From Chryseolinea sp. (GTDB taxonomy: Bacteria; Bacteroidota; Bacteroidia; Cytophagales; Cyclobacteriaceae), in NCBI GenBank assembly GCA_025923195.1, contig JAICGJ010000053.1, positions 1 to 32,267 of the forward strand: a stretch of 32,267 nucleotides of DNA, given 5' to 3'. Each line of letters opens with the position of its first letter. The stretch's first letter is position 1. The position numbers and the translations under genes are program-made. The notes beneath the pieces are model-generated. The model had not been told where the DNA came from, ran no database searches, and worked only from the letters and a program-made list of their open reading frames with translations. Of this stretch, positions 1 through 7,848 are shown in pieces.

Positions 1-1
1 G

Positions 2-385
2 AAACCGGAGTATCCTCATGAATTTGATACCGGTCCTGAATTTCAAGTAATGGACGATGCTGGTTGGAAAGGAGATTCGTTAAGAGAGGAACAGAAGGCC
101 GGCAGCAATTATGACATGTATGCTGCACCCCCCACTAAAAAATTGAATCCCGTCGGCGAGTGGAATTCGGCGAGGATCATCTACAACAATGGTCACGTTG
201 AACACTGGCTAAACGGCGAAAAAGTGGTGGAATTTGAAGAAGATAGTCCCGATTTTAAGGAACGTTACAAAAAGAGCAAGTGGCCTGAATATCCTGGGTG
301 GAACAAGTATAAAACAGGATCAATCGCCTTACAAGACCACGGTGCTCCTGTTTACTTCCGGAATATTAAGATTAAGCCATTATAG
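2..385 (+). CDS. 3-keto-disaccharide hydrolase / DUF1080 domain protein, C-terminal fragment
   Basis: Only the last ~127 residues are present; the frame is already open at base 2, so the gene starts upstream of the window. The fragment begins with the family's characteristic strand (TGPEFQVMDDAGW), continues through NSARIIYNNGHVEHWLNGEKVVEF, split here into NSARIIYNNG and HVEHWLNGEKVVEF, and ends with SIALQDHGAPVYFRNIKIKPL-type residues (QDHG then YFRNIKI), the usual closing strands of the DUF1080 concanavalin-like fold. Family members act on 3-keto-glycosides or are secreted or lipoprotein glycan-processing proteins; the signal peptide region is not visible here. It is followed directly by an intrinsic terminator, so it is the last gene of its transcript. 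Assignment to the family is firm; the substrate is unknown. Confidence 0.9.
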   Translation, partial: KPEYPHEFDTGPEFQVMDDAGWKGDSLREEQKAGSNYDMYAAPPTKKLNPVGEWNSARIIYNNGHVEHWLNGEKVVEFEEDSPDFKERYKKSKWPEYPGWNKYKTGSIALQDHGAPVYFRNIKIKPL

Positions 386-396
386 GCTATTGCCTA

Positions 397-427
397 AAAG
401 AGCTCTCTCGAAAAAGAGAGCTTTTTT
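397..427 (+). terminator. Intrinsic terminator after the DUF1080 gene
   Basis: An 8-bp perfect stem (AGCTCTCT at 401-408 pairing with AGAGAGCT at 415-422) with a 6-nt loop is followed by a run of six T (422-427). It lies 16 bp after the DUF1080 stop codon. The next gene ends at base 428 on the opposite strand, so the two transcripts converge here; in the minus direction the hairpin is followed by CTTTTAGG and could act weakly for that gene as well. Confidence 0.85.
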
Positions 428-973
428 CTAAACGTCAATGTGTGCCCAGTTCTCTCCAGTCTTGATTCGATGGACCTGCATGTCAGTAATGCCAAATTGA
501 TTGGCTATTTTCTTAAGCGTGGACTTACCCTCTCTCAATTTTTTCTTAATCGATCTTACTTGACTTTCCTTCAACTTCTGATTGCCGATGCGTTTGCGAT
601 GAGGGTTTAGTGTTGCGTGCTTGAATTTGTCCTCATGAGTTACCCATTTCAGATTCTTATAGAAATTATCATCTTTCACATAGTTAAGGTGGATCACGAA
701 CTTATGTCTCGCACTTGGCTTTTTCACGAAGTACTTGGCAACGAGGCGGTGAATCAAGAATGTATAATTCCGGTCTTTAGACCTTACGGCAATACCTGGG
801 TAATGTGAGATTGATCCATGTTTCAAAAAGTGGCCGTCTTCCGGTTTCGTTGTATAACTGATCACGCGTCCAAAATTTGTTAATGCATAAGCATTTCCCT
901 TTGGCGACCTTTTAATAGGAAGGATAACATATTTTTCCTTAGCGTAAAACTTTAACTTTTTTTTCTCTGCCAT
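428..973 (-). CDS. HNH endonuclease-like protein with C-terminal helix-turn-helix (degenerate HNH core)
   Basis: 181 aa. The N-terminal ~65 residues (YALTNFGRVISY) resemble the NUMOD4-type segment found before HNH nucleases in phage and homing-type proteins. The middle (about 72-112) has the HNH layout: an IHRLVAKYFV helix, then a VIHLNYVKDDNFYKNLKWVT segment corresponding to the usual NHIDGNKxNNxxxNLEWVT. The Asn normally before the central His is Ile here and the Asp after it is replaced, so catalysis may be impaired. Residues ~130-175 (ESQVRSIKKKLREGKSTLKKIANQFGI, here split as ESQVRSIKKKLREG and STLKKIANQFGI) form a resolvase-like helix-turn-helix probably used for DNA binding. It starts at an ATG and stands alone with no phage genes beside it. 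Family confident; activity uncertain. Confidence 0.8.
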   Translation of the reverse strand: MAEKKKLKFYAKEKYVILPIKRSPKGNAYALTNFGRVISYTTKPEDGHFLKHGSISHYPGIAVRSKDRNYTFLIHRLVAKYFVKKPSARHKFVIHLNYVKDDNFYKNLKWVTHEDKFKHATLNPHRKRIGNQKLKESQVRSIKKKLREGKSTLKKIANQFGITDMQVHRIKTGENWAHIDV

Positions 974-1109
974 AGTTTCTTACGAGCGCTTAAGTGAATA
1001 CGTAAACTTTACATCAGCTGTTCAGTTAGGAAAAGGACATTAGATCTATCTTCTAAGATCATCGTCGTCGCTCAAGTACGCAACGTTCGAATACATGCCT
1101 GATTGCAAC

Positions 1110-1724
1110 TCATAAAATGCTAGTTGCCACAGGTCTCTTAGGCACGGTAACGAAGTCCAGACTGCTCAGCACAAAATCTGTATGCTTTAAATATTCCCGG
1201 ATTTCCATCAGCGCGAATCCTAGAAGGTTAAGACCGTTCCATGCATACGGATTTTTGATCAGCCTGGAATCCTTGGAAAGACCAACTCCCCAAATAGTAT
1301 CCAAAGGATTTGCCTCTGCAAGGATTGCGTCACCAGTATTAAGTAGAAATTTTCTAAGTTTTTTGCTTTGATTGAACTTGTGAAAATTTCCTTCACGAAC
1401 GATCTCATGCCTGAGTTCTGCCCATTTAACCTCGTCGAAATTATTAATAAGATGTCCTAACTTCCTAATTTGTTCCGTACTGTCGGCTTCGATGATTTTT
1501 TTAAATGCCTCCCGGTCACCAAACAAGAGCGCTTTCCGCGCCATCATCCAATGTCCTGCTGATTTATAAACAATCTCGTTCACTGAGAACGGTGACGGAT
1601 ACCATTGACTTAACATGAACTCGCCCTGTGATCTCGGGCCACTGGTGTGGTCTCGGAAGAAGATAAATTCCAGAGATTCACCCCTATCAAACTTGTCAGT
1701 CAACCATGTAAGATGGTAACGCAT
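1110..1724 (-). CDS. NADAR domain protein (YbiA-like N-glycosidase / ADP-ribose-processing fold)
   Basis: 204 aa from the ATG chosen here. The domain is complete: FIFFRDHTSG near the start, SQWYPSPFSVN, then YKSAGHWMMARKALLF (the helix usually containing AEHWMMA), GHLINNFDEVKW, IVREGNFHKF, LLNTGDAILAEANPLDTIWG and a final NLLGFALMEIREYL. NADAR proteins hydrolyse N-glycosidic bonds in riboflavin-pathway intermediates (YbiA) or remove ADP-ribose from nucleic-acid guanine. The canonical Glu of the AEHWMMA motif reads Gly here (SAGHWMMA), which may affect activity. The frame stays open upstream to a TTG at 1787, but the added 21 residues do not look like the family, whose members begin close to MRYHLTWLTDKF; hence this start. 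It lies between an HNH-like protein and a MmcQ/YjbR protein, all on the same strand. Confidence 0.88.
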   Translation of the reverse strand: MRYHLTWLTDKFDRGESLEFIFFRDHTSGPRSQGEFMLSQWYPSPFSVNEIVYKSAGHWMMARKALLFGDREAFKKIIEADSTEQIRKLGHLINNFDEVKWAELRHEIVREGNFHKFNQSKKLRKFLLNTGDAILAEANPLDTIWGVGLSKDSRLIKNPYAWNGLNLLGFALMEIREYLKHTDFVLSSLDFVTVPKRPVATSIL

Positions 1725-1852
1725 ACTTAAAAGCCAATTATCCTCGAAGATAATCGATAAATTGTAAAATCTGGTACAGGTTGTCAATGATTTGAGTAGG
1801 AAAGTTAAAATTTAATACTCCAATCTCCGCTATCGATTGCAGGGTTTGAATT

Positions 1853-2179
1853 TCATTTGCGTTTCCTTGGTGACACAACTTCTTTGTAGGCAGTACTCAA
1901 CGCATCCAGCATTAATTCCGTTGGTATATGCTTCAACTCAAACGTTGTCCATCCTTGCAAGCCCCACTTATTGGGTACTGGATAGACCCATTTCTTGTCA
2001 AATTCGCAGAATACCGACTGGTCTACGGGCGATAATTTAAGGTTGGCCGTTTGGTCTTTCTCAAGAAGCGTGGCAAAAATCCGTTTCCCTGATACTTTGA
2101 ACGCTCTTCGCTCAAAATGCGGATTCTCCTCCGTTCCGGGAAATGATAGGGCCATCGTTGCAAATTGGTTGTTAGTCAT
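1853..2179 (-). CDS. MmcQ/YjbR family DNA-binding-fold protein
   Basis: 108 aa, the usual length of the family. Typical features are the opening helix, SFPGTEENPHFERRAFKV, the strand KRIFATLLEKDQTANLKLSP, and the later KWGLQGWTTFELKHIPTE segment leading into the last helix (ALSTAYKEVV). The fold (CyaY-like) binds double-stranded DNA in some members, but the cellular role of the family is not established. It starts at an ATG (2179). A perfect 10-bp-arm palindrome (2235-2257) lies 56 bp upstream, between this gene and the end of the efflux operon, and could be a control site. The very basic tail (RKRK) is not informative. Confidence 0.85.
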   Translation of the reverse strand: MTNNQFATMALSFPGTEENPHFERRAFKVSGKRIFATLLEKDQTANLKLSPVDQSVFCEFDKKWVYPVPNKWGLQGWTTFELKHIPTELMLDALSTAYKEVVSPRKRK

Positions 2180-2234
2180 ATCGTTTAAATTAATGACCTC
2201 AGTTCAAAACCGATGTCAAGCGAGATTTAGGATT

Positions 2235-2257
2235 GTAATTGATTCATAATCAATTAC
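2235..2257. promoter_or_regulatory. Perfect AT-rich palindrome (10-bp arms, 3-bp centre)
   Basis: GTAATTGATT, then CAT, then AATCAATTAC: every base of the 10-bp arms pairs. It lies in the 93-bp gap between the stop of the MFS gene (2273) and the start of the MmcQ/YjbR gene (2179). No T-run follows on either strand, so it is a poor intrinsic terminator. A dimeric-repressor site for the MmcQ/YjbR gene, or a 3' stabilising hairpin of the efflux mRNA, are both possible. Confidence 0.5.
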
Positions 2258-2272
2258 TTAATTTCAAAAATA

Positions 2273-3508
2273 TCAATGAACTACCGTCGTTGCCGCTTCC
2301 CTGTAAATGCCAACTTTTGAAGCAATTCTCTTCCTCCCGAACCTAAGGATAAAAAGTGCGATCAAGGAGGTACAGGTCATAATTGCTGCAACGGGTACGC
2401 TGTCGGAGGAATTGAAGAGACCTATCCCAGCCGATGCAAGTCCTGCCACGCCAATTTGTAAAAAACCCAGAAGCGCGGAAGCGCTGCCGACATTCTTAGA
2501 AAACGGCGCCAGTGCCAGTGCTGTCGCATTGGGATTTGTTAGCCCCAGGCAAGTTAGAGCAATAAAGAATAGAAGGATCGTTGCCTCGATGCCGTACCAG
2601 TTGTTCCAGGATCCGATTAGAAAAATGATGCTGGTAATAACGAGTGTGGTTAATGATACCCGGAATATCTGTTCACTCGAATACTTCTTATTGATCCATA
2701 TATTTAATTGACTTCCGCCTATAAATCCCACCGACAATAAGGCAAATATTCCGCCATATACTTTTGGGGTGACATGAAATATCTCCATAAAGATCACGGG
2801 TGACCCAGCTACATAAATAAACAGGGAAGAAAAAGCAAATGCACCGGCAAGGCTATACGTATAAAACTGAGTATTTTTCAGGATTGAAAGAAATGTGAGC
2901 AGCATCGGTTTGGCCTTCAGGGAAACAGTGGGATCTGGTTGATGCCCTTCGGGGAGGAAAAAAAAAGTAAGCATTAATATCAAAAAAACAATGAGGGCTA
3001 AGAGTACAAAGACCCATTGCCAACCCAGTCCTTCTGCAACAAAACCTCCAATGGTAGGCGCCAGCAACGGTGAGAGTCCTATAACGAGAATCAATAACGA
3101 AAATATGCGAGCGCTTTGCTGGACGGGAAAGAAGTCACGGACCATTGCCAAAGCTGCCACCCAGGCCACACAGCCGCCCAGGGCCTGTAAGAAACGCAAT
3201 GCGACGAGTGCTTCAGTGCTTTGTGATCGCATACAGCCCAGACAAGTAAACATAAATATGATAAGGCCGACGTACAGTGGCCGCTTTCGTCCATACCGAT
3301 CCAGCAACGGTCCGTAAATCATTTGTCCAATAGCCAGGCCGATAAAATAACTGGTAACTGAAAATGAAATCCTGGCCGGAGTGGTCCCAAAATCCTGTGC
3401 AATCTGTGAAAAAGCCGGCAGATACATATCGATGGCAAAAGGACTGACGGTTGCCAGCGCACCGAGGATCAGGATAATGACAGTAGGGTTTGCGGTTGTA
3501 CTTTTCAT
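2273..3508 (-). CDS. Bcr/CflA-type MFS multidrug exporter
   Basis: 411 aa inner-membrane protein with about 12 predicted transmembrane segments. The N-terminus carries the Bcr/CflA drug:H+ antiporter (DHA1) signature: PFAIDMYLPAF (residues 23-33) in the first helix and motif A, GPLLDRYGRKRP (65-76), in the loop between helices 2 and 3. The later LGFLQIGVAGLASAGIG segment is also usual for the subfamily, which includes bicyclomycin, chloramphenicol and sulfonamide exporters; the substrate cannot be told from sequence. Its ATG lies 14 bp after the stop of the RND pump gene on the same strand, so it is most likely the fifth gene of the TetR-controlled efflux operon. MFS pumps of this type work alone in the inner membrane and do not need the TolC partner. 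Confidence 0.92.
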   Translation of the reverse strand: MKSTTANPTVIILILGALATVSPFAIDMYLPAFSQIAQDFGTTPARISFSVTSYFIGLAIGQMIYGPLLDRYGRKRPLYVGLIIFMFTCLGCMRSQSTEALVALRFLQALGGCVAWVAALAMVRDFFPVQQSARIFSLLILVIGLSPLLAPTIGGFVAEGLGWQWVFVLLALIVFLILMLTFFFLPEGHQPDPTVSLKAKPMLLTFLSILKNTQFYTYSLAGAFAFSSLFIYVAGSPVIFMEIFHVTPKVYGGIFALLSVGFIGGSQLNIWINKKYSSEQIFRVSLTTLVITSIIFLIGSWNNWYGIEATILLFFIALTCLGLTNPNATALALAPFSKNVGSASALLGFLQIGVAGLASAGIGLFNSSDSVPVAAIMTCTSLIALFILRFGRKRIASKVGIYREAATTVVH

Positions 3509-3522
3509 CAGGGCTGCATTTT

Positions 3523-6500
3523 CTATTGGCCGGACTCTGCAGGTAACTTTGTGCCTGACACTTTCATTGAAATTTTGGTGATTAAGACAAAAAGAACAGG
3601 TACAACAAAAATAGCCAGGGAACTGGCTGCTACCATTCCTCCGGCAACTGTCCAGCCGATGGTCTTGCGGGCCTCGGCCCCTGCGCCCTCAGAGAACGCG
3701 AGGGGCATAACACCAAAAATGAAGGCCAACGAAGTCATGATGATAGGACGCAACCTCAGTTGAACTGCTTCTAGTGTAGAAGCTACAACTGCCATCCCTT
3801 TGTCTACGCGTTCCTTCGCAAACTCTACGATCAATATGGCATTTTTTGCAGCCAGTCCGATCAGGGTTATCAATCCGATCTGTGCGTAAATATTATTGGT
3901 CAACCCTGGAAAACACGTCAACGTAATGATTGAGCCAAATGCGCCAATCGGGACCGCAAACAGTACCGAAAATGGAACGGACCAGCTTTCATACAAGGCG
4001 GCCAAGAACAAAAAGACAAAGACAACGGAAATCATGAATATCAGCAAGGTACTGCTACCGGCTTTTATCTCCTCGCGGCTCATGCCTCCAAACTCATACC
4101 CATAGCCGACAGGTAGTGTTTCTGCAGCCACTTCCTGCAACGCCTCGATCGCCTGACCGCTACTATATCCTGGTTTGGCGGCACCCATGATTTCTGCTGA
4201 CCGATACAAATTGTAATGAGAAACCAACGCCGGGGTTTCAATCACTTTTGAAGTGATTAAAGCACTCAGCGGGACCATACTCCCTGCAACATTTCGAACA
4301 TGATATCTCCCAATGTCTTCTATATTCCTCCGAAACGCAGTGTCAGCCTGCGCCACGACCCTGAAATTCCTTCCATATAAATTGAAGTCATTGATGTAAC
4401 TGCTCCCCAGCAATGTCGACAGGGTGCTGTATGCCTCGGCAACCGACACACCAAGTTTCTTGGCCTTCTCCCTGTCAATGTCAACCTGGTAACTAGGCGT
4501 ACGCGCCGTGAAAAAAGAATACGCCGTAGCAATCTCAGGACGGCTGTGCACGGCTGCCAAAAATTTATTCAAGACCTCCTCGAAAGCTCTTATATCATCC
4601 GTGCTGGTAGTTTGTTGCAGTTCGAAAGTAAAACCGGACGACTGACCAATGCCTGGGATGGCAGGTGGAGATACGACCAAAATTCTTGCTTCCTTAATAT
4701 CCGCAGTCCGTCTTTGGATTTCTTCCATTATGTGAGGAACACTTTCCGTATCCAAGTCCCTTTCATCCCACTTTTTCAAATTTACGAATACGGTGCCTGC
4801 GTTGGACTTGCTGGAAAACGTAAGAATATTCAGGCCGGCCAATCCTCCCGCCGTATAGACGGCAGGGATCTCGCGGATGCGCCGCTGTAATTCAAGCAAT
4901 AATTCTATGCTCCGGGTAGTAGAAGTCCCCTCCGGCATTTCATAAGTCACCATCAATCGTTTTTCGTCCTCTGTGGGAATGAACCCAGTAGGCTTGTTCT
5001 TGAACAAAAAGAAAAGCCCAACGAATAAGCATGCCATCATTACCAGCACATAAGGAGTCTTGCCGATCCACTTATGCACGCCGCGGGTATAAGAATTAGT
5101 GACCCGTCCAAACCACCCATTGAAGTGATGAAAGGACCGGTCCAGGAAATTCCTCCTACCGTTTTCCTTCACAGGCCTTAACATCAACATACTAAGGGCA
5201 GGTGTTAGGGACAATGCCACGAATGCCGATATCATAACTGATACAGCAATCGTTATGGCAAATTGCTGATATAACTTGCCCACTATGCCTGGAACGAAGC
5301 CAACCGGGACGAATACCGCGGCAAGGATAAGAGCAATGGCGACAACAGGGGCTGAAATCTCCTTCATCGCTTTTATTGTAGCATCCTTTGGCGAAAGCTT
5401 CTCGTAGTCCATATTATGTTGGATGGCTTCAACGACGACGATGGCATCGTCGACAACAATGCCTATGGATAGAACAAAGGCGAATAACGTTAGTGTATTG
5501 ATCGTAAATCCAAAAGGAATGAAGAAGATGAAGGTTCCAATCAGAGACACTGGAATGGCTAACACCGGTATTAAAGTTGCCCGCCAATTCTGCAAAAACA
5601 GGAATACCACGATCACAACCAATGCCAAAGCCTCCAACAACGTAATAATAACCTCCCGGATAGACACTTCAACAACGGTAGTAGTTTCCAGCGGAACCAG
5701 GTAGTCGACGTCTTTGGGAAAGCTTTTTCTCAGTTCCGCCAGTGTTTTCATCACGCCCTCATTTGTTTCCAGAGCATTGGCGCCTGGTGCCAGATAAAGC
5801 AGCATGAAGGCGCTCCGCTTTCCCATCACAAAAGGATTATTTCCATAATTGAACTTGGCAAGTTCAACGCGGGCAATATCCTTAAGGTATACCATGTTAC
5901 CTTGAAGGGGATTCGTACGTACAATGATATTTTCAAAATCCTCCACTTTGTTGATCCGGCTGTTTGTCAGAACGTTATATTCAAACGTCTGGGCCCTTGG
6001 TTGCGGATTCCCTCCGATCGAACCTGCTGCCATTTGTAAGTTTTGTTCTGATAACGCACCCATAACTTCCGCCGGAGTTATGCCAAGGCTTGCAAGTTTT
6101 TCAGGATTGAGCCAGATACGCATTCCAAAATCATCACCTACGGAAAATATGTCGCCTACACCTTTTACCCGAAGCAATGGGTCTTTCAAATATATATTGG
6201 CAAAATTGCCAAGAAAGGTTGCATCGTGCGTGCCGTTAGGGGAATAAAGGGCAAGCGCCAGGAAGATACTGGGATTCCTTTTGCGCACAGTTATTCCAAG
6301 ACGTCTAACGATTTCCGGAAGTGTTGGCTCAGCGATGCTGACGCGGTTCTGAACATCGAGGGTAGCTATATTAATATCGGTACCAATATCAAAAGTAACG
6401 GTTATGCTACTCGCACCACTGCTTGTGCTGTTACTTGATATAAAAGACATTCCGGGCGTTCCATTTACCTGCGTTTCAATGGCCGTGGTTGTAGCTTGTT

Positions 6501-6675
6501 CCACGGTCTGGGCATCCGCACCAATGTAGTTGCTTGTAATAGATACTGTTGGCGGTGTTATATCGGGATATTGCGAGATTGGCAATGTGCTCATCGCAAT
6601 TAATCCAACCAATACTATGACGATAGAAATGACTATCGCGGTTACTGGTCTCCTTATAAAAACATCGGCTATCAT
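3523..6675 (-). CDS. RND efflux pump inner-membrane transporter (AcrB/HAE1 family)
   Basis: 1050 aa, the usual length of AcrB/MexB-type pumps. It starts MIADVFIRRPVTAIV, the conserved first helix, and shows the two-fold repeat of 6 transmembrane helices plus large periplasmic loops. Proton-relay residues are visible: GIVVDD in TM4 (D409, D410) and the Lys of GLAAKNAILIVEFA (K944) in TM10. Family strings such as GANALET, IPTEDE and LAALYESWSVPFSVL are present. It pumps hydrophobic or amphiphilic compounds from the periplasm or membrane through a TolC-like channel, driven by protons. The fusion protein ends 36 bp upstream and the MFS gene begins 14 bp downstream, so all share one transcript. 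The substrate is unknown. Confidence 0.97.
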   Translation of the reverse strand: MIADVFIRRPVTAIVISIVIVLVGLIAMSTLPISQYPDITPPTVSITSNYIGADAQTVEQATTTAIETQVNGTPGMSFISSNSTSSGASSITVTFDIGTDINIATLDVQNRVSIAEPTLPEIVRRLGITVRKRNPSIFLALALYSPNGTHDATFLGNFANIYLKDPLLRVKGVGDIFSVGDDFGMRIWLNPEKLASLGITPAEVMGALSEQNLQMAAGSIGGNPQPRAQTFEYNVLTNSRINKVEDFENIIVRTNPLQGNMVYLKDIARVELAKFNYGNNPFVMGKRSAFMLLYLAPGANALETNEGVMKTLAELRKSFPKDVDYLVPLETTTVVEVSIREVIITLLEALALVVIVVFLFLQNWRATLIPVLAIPVSLIGTFIFFIPFGFTINTLTLFAFVLSIGIVVDDAIVVVEAIQHNMDYEKLSPKDATIKAMKEISAPVVAIALILAAVFVPVGFVPGIVGKLYQQFAITIAVSVMISAFVALSLTPALSMLMLRPVKENGRRNFLDRSFHHFNGWFGRVTNSYTRGVHKWIGKTPYVLVMMACLFVGLFFLFKNKPTGFIPTEDEKRLMVTYEMPEGTSTTRSIELLLELQRRIREIPAVYTAGGLAGLNILTFSSKSNAGTVFVNLKKWDERDLDTESVPHIMEEIQRRTADIKEARILVVSPPAIPGIGQSSGFTFELQQTTSTDDIRAFEEVLNKFLAAVHSRPEIATAYSFFTARTPSYQVDIDREKAKKLGVSVAEAYSTLSTLLGSSYINDFNLYGRNFRVVAQADTAFRRNIEDIGRYHVRNVAGSMVPLSALITSKVIETPALVSHYNLYRSAEIMGAAKPGYSSGQAIEALQEVAAETLPVGYGYEFGGMSREEIKAGSSTLLIFMISVVFVFLFLAALYESWSVPFSVLFAVPIGAFGSIITLTCFPGLTNNIYAQIGLITLIGLAAKNAILIVEFAKERVDKGMAVVASTLEAVQLRLRPIIMTSLAFIFGVMPLAFSEGAGAEARKTIGWTVAGGMVAASSLAIFVVPVLFVLITKISMKVSGTKLPAESGQ

Positions 6676-6711
6676 GCGCGTTAAACGTAGAGTTTTTTTT
6701 TAACAATTAAA

Positions 6712-7827
6712 CTATTTCTTTGCCGGTTGGGAAACAGTTACAGGTGAACCTTCCCGTAGGTTCTGTACCCCCTCCGTGACGATTGCTTCCCCAACATCAA
6801 GTCCATCCCTCACGATGATATCTCTCCCTATTTGCCTGCCAAGAATAATTTTACGCTGCGACACCCTTGAACTGTCGACTACGTAAACAAAAAATTCCCC
6901 CAATTGCTCCGTAACAGCTTTAAAAGGTATAATGACAGATTTTTCAGAAGGCCTGGTAAGGACCCGCAATGTTCCGCTCATTCCTGCGCGGAGCACATGA
7001 TCGGGATTCGGGAATGTCACCCTCATTTTTATGCTACCCGTCTGTGGATCTACTGCCCGATCCACAATGCTAAGGGTGCCGAAACTAGGATAAACCTGGG
7101 TACCGAACGCTAACCGGAAAGTGGAATCATTTTTACTGGTCTTTTTGGTAAGCAATTGCGTAAACCGATATATTTCCTTTTGATCTACGGTGATGTCAGC
7201 GGCAATAGGGTCATCCGATGAAATCGTGTTGAGCAACGTTTGCCCTGGTGTAACAGATGCACCTAATCTCACTTGCGAGATACCAATCGTACCATCAAAG
7301 GGAGCCACAATAGTACTGTAACGCACATTAGTCTGTACACTCCTGACAGAAGCCTTCGCAGCATCCACCATTTTTTGAGCAGAAATGTAATTTGCTTCTG
7401 CATAGTCCACTTGCTGCTTTGCAATGGCATCCTTTTCACCAAGTTCGCGATACCGCTCAACATCCTTTTGTGCCCTCAATAAATTTGACTCCTGCACTGA
7501 TAAATTTGCCAACGCCTGTTGGTAGGCTGCCTCTGACTGTTGTTGATCGATAGAATATAACTTTTGTCCTTTTTTTACTTTTTCACCCTCTTTAAAGTGG
7601 ATAGCAGTAATGTAGCCATTAACCTGCGCGCGAAGCTCAACTTCGTTCAGCGCATTCACAATCGTCGGATATTCATCATAATAGCTAGCATCGGAAGCCT
7701 CGACCTGCTGCGTTGCAACGGCGACGGGAGGCGGTCCCTGCGCTGCAGGTTGATTATTGTTTTCACATCCAATCAGGATCAAAAACAAACCGAAGAATGT
7801 ATAAATAGAAGAATCTTTAAATGTCAT
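6712..7827 (-). CDS. RND efflux periplasmic adaptor (membrane fusion) lipoprotein
   Basis: 371 aa. A hydrophobic leader ends in a lipobox, LIGC, with Cys21 as the lipidation site, so it is probably anchored to the inner membrane by lipid as AcrA is. After a flexible Pro/Gln-rich stretch come the parts of the HlyD/AcrA fold: the first half-lipoyl strand (ELRAQVNGYI, then FKEGEKVKKGQKLYSID), a coiled-coil hairpin of about residues 98-160, the second half-lipoyl segment (VAPFDGTIGISQVRLGASV), and the beta-barrel and membrane-proximal domains. It joins the AcrB-like pump to the TolC-like channel encoded on either side (gaps of 21 and 36 bp). ATG start. Confidence 0.95.
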   Translation of the reverse strand: MTFKDSSIYTFFGLFLILIGCENNNQPAAQGPPPVAVATQQVEASDASYYDEYPTIVNALNEVELRAQVNGYITAIHFKEGEKVKKGQKLYSIDQQQSEAAYQQALANLSVQESNLLRAQKDVERYRELGEKDAIAKQQVDYAEANYISAQKMVDAAKASVRSVQTNVRYSTIVAPFDGTIGISQVRLGASVTPGQTLLNTISSDDPIAADITVDQKEIYRFTQLLTKKTSKNDSTFRLAFGTQVYPSFGTLSIVDRAVDPQTGSIKMRVTFPNPDHVLRAGMSGTLRVLTRPSEKSVIIPFKAVTEQLGEFFVYVVDSSRVSQRKIILGRQIGRDIIVRDGLDVGEAIVTEGVQNLREGSPVTVSQPAKK

Positions 7828-7848
7828 ATGATCTCCAATGGTTTGCTT

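Noticed and set aside
1725-1787. Longer NADAR protein starting at TTG 1787
   Set aside because: The extra 21 residues do not match the family N-terminus, while the ATG at 1724 gives the expected beginning.
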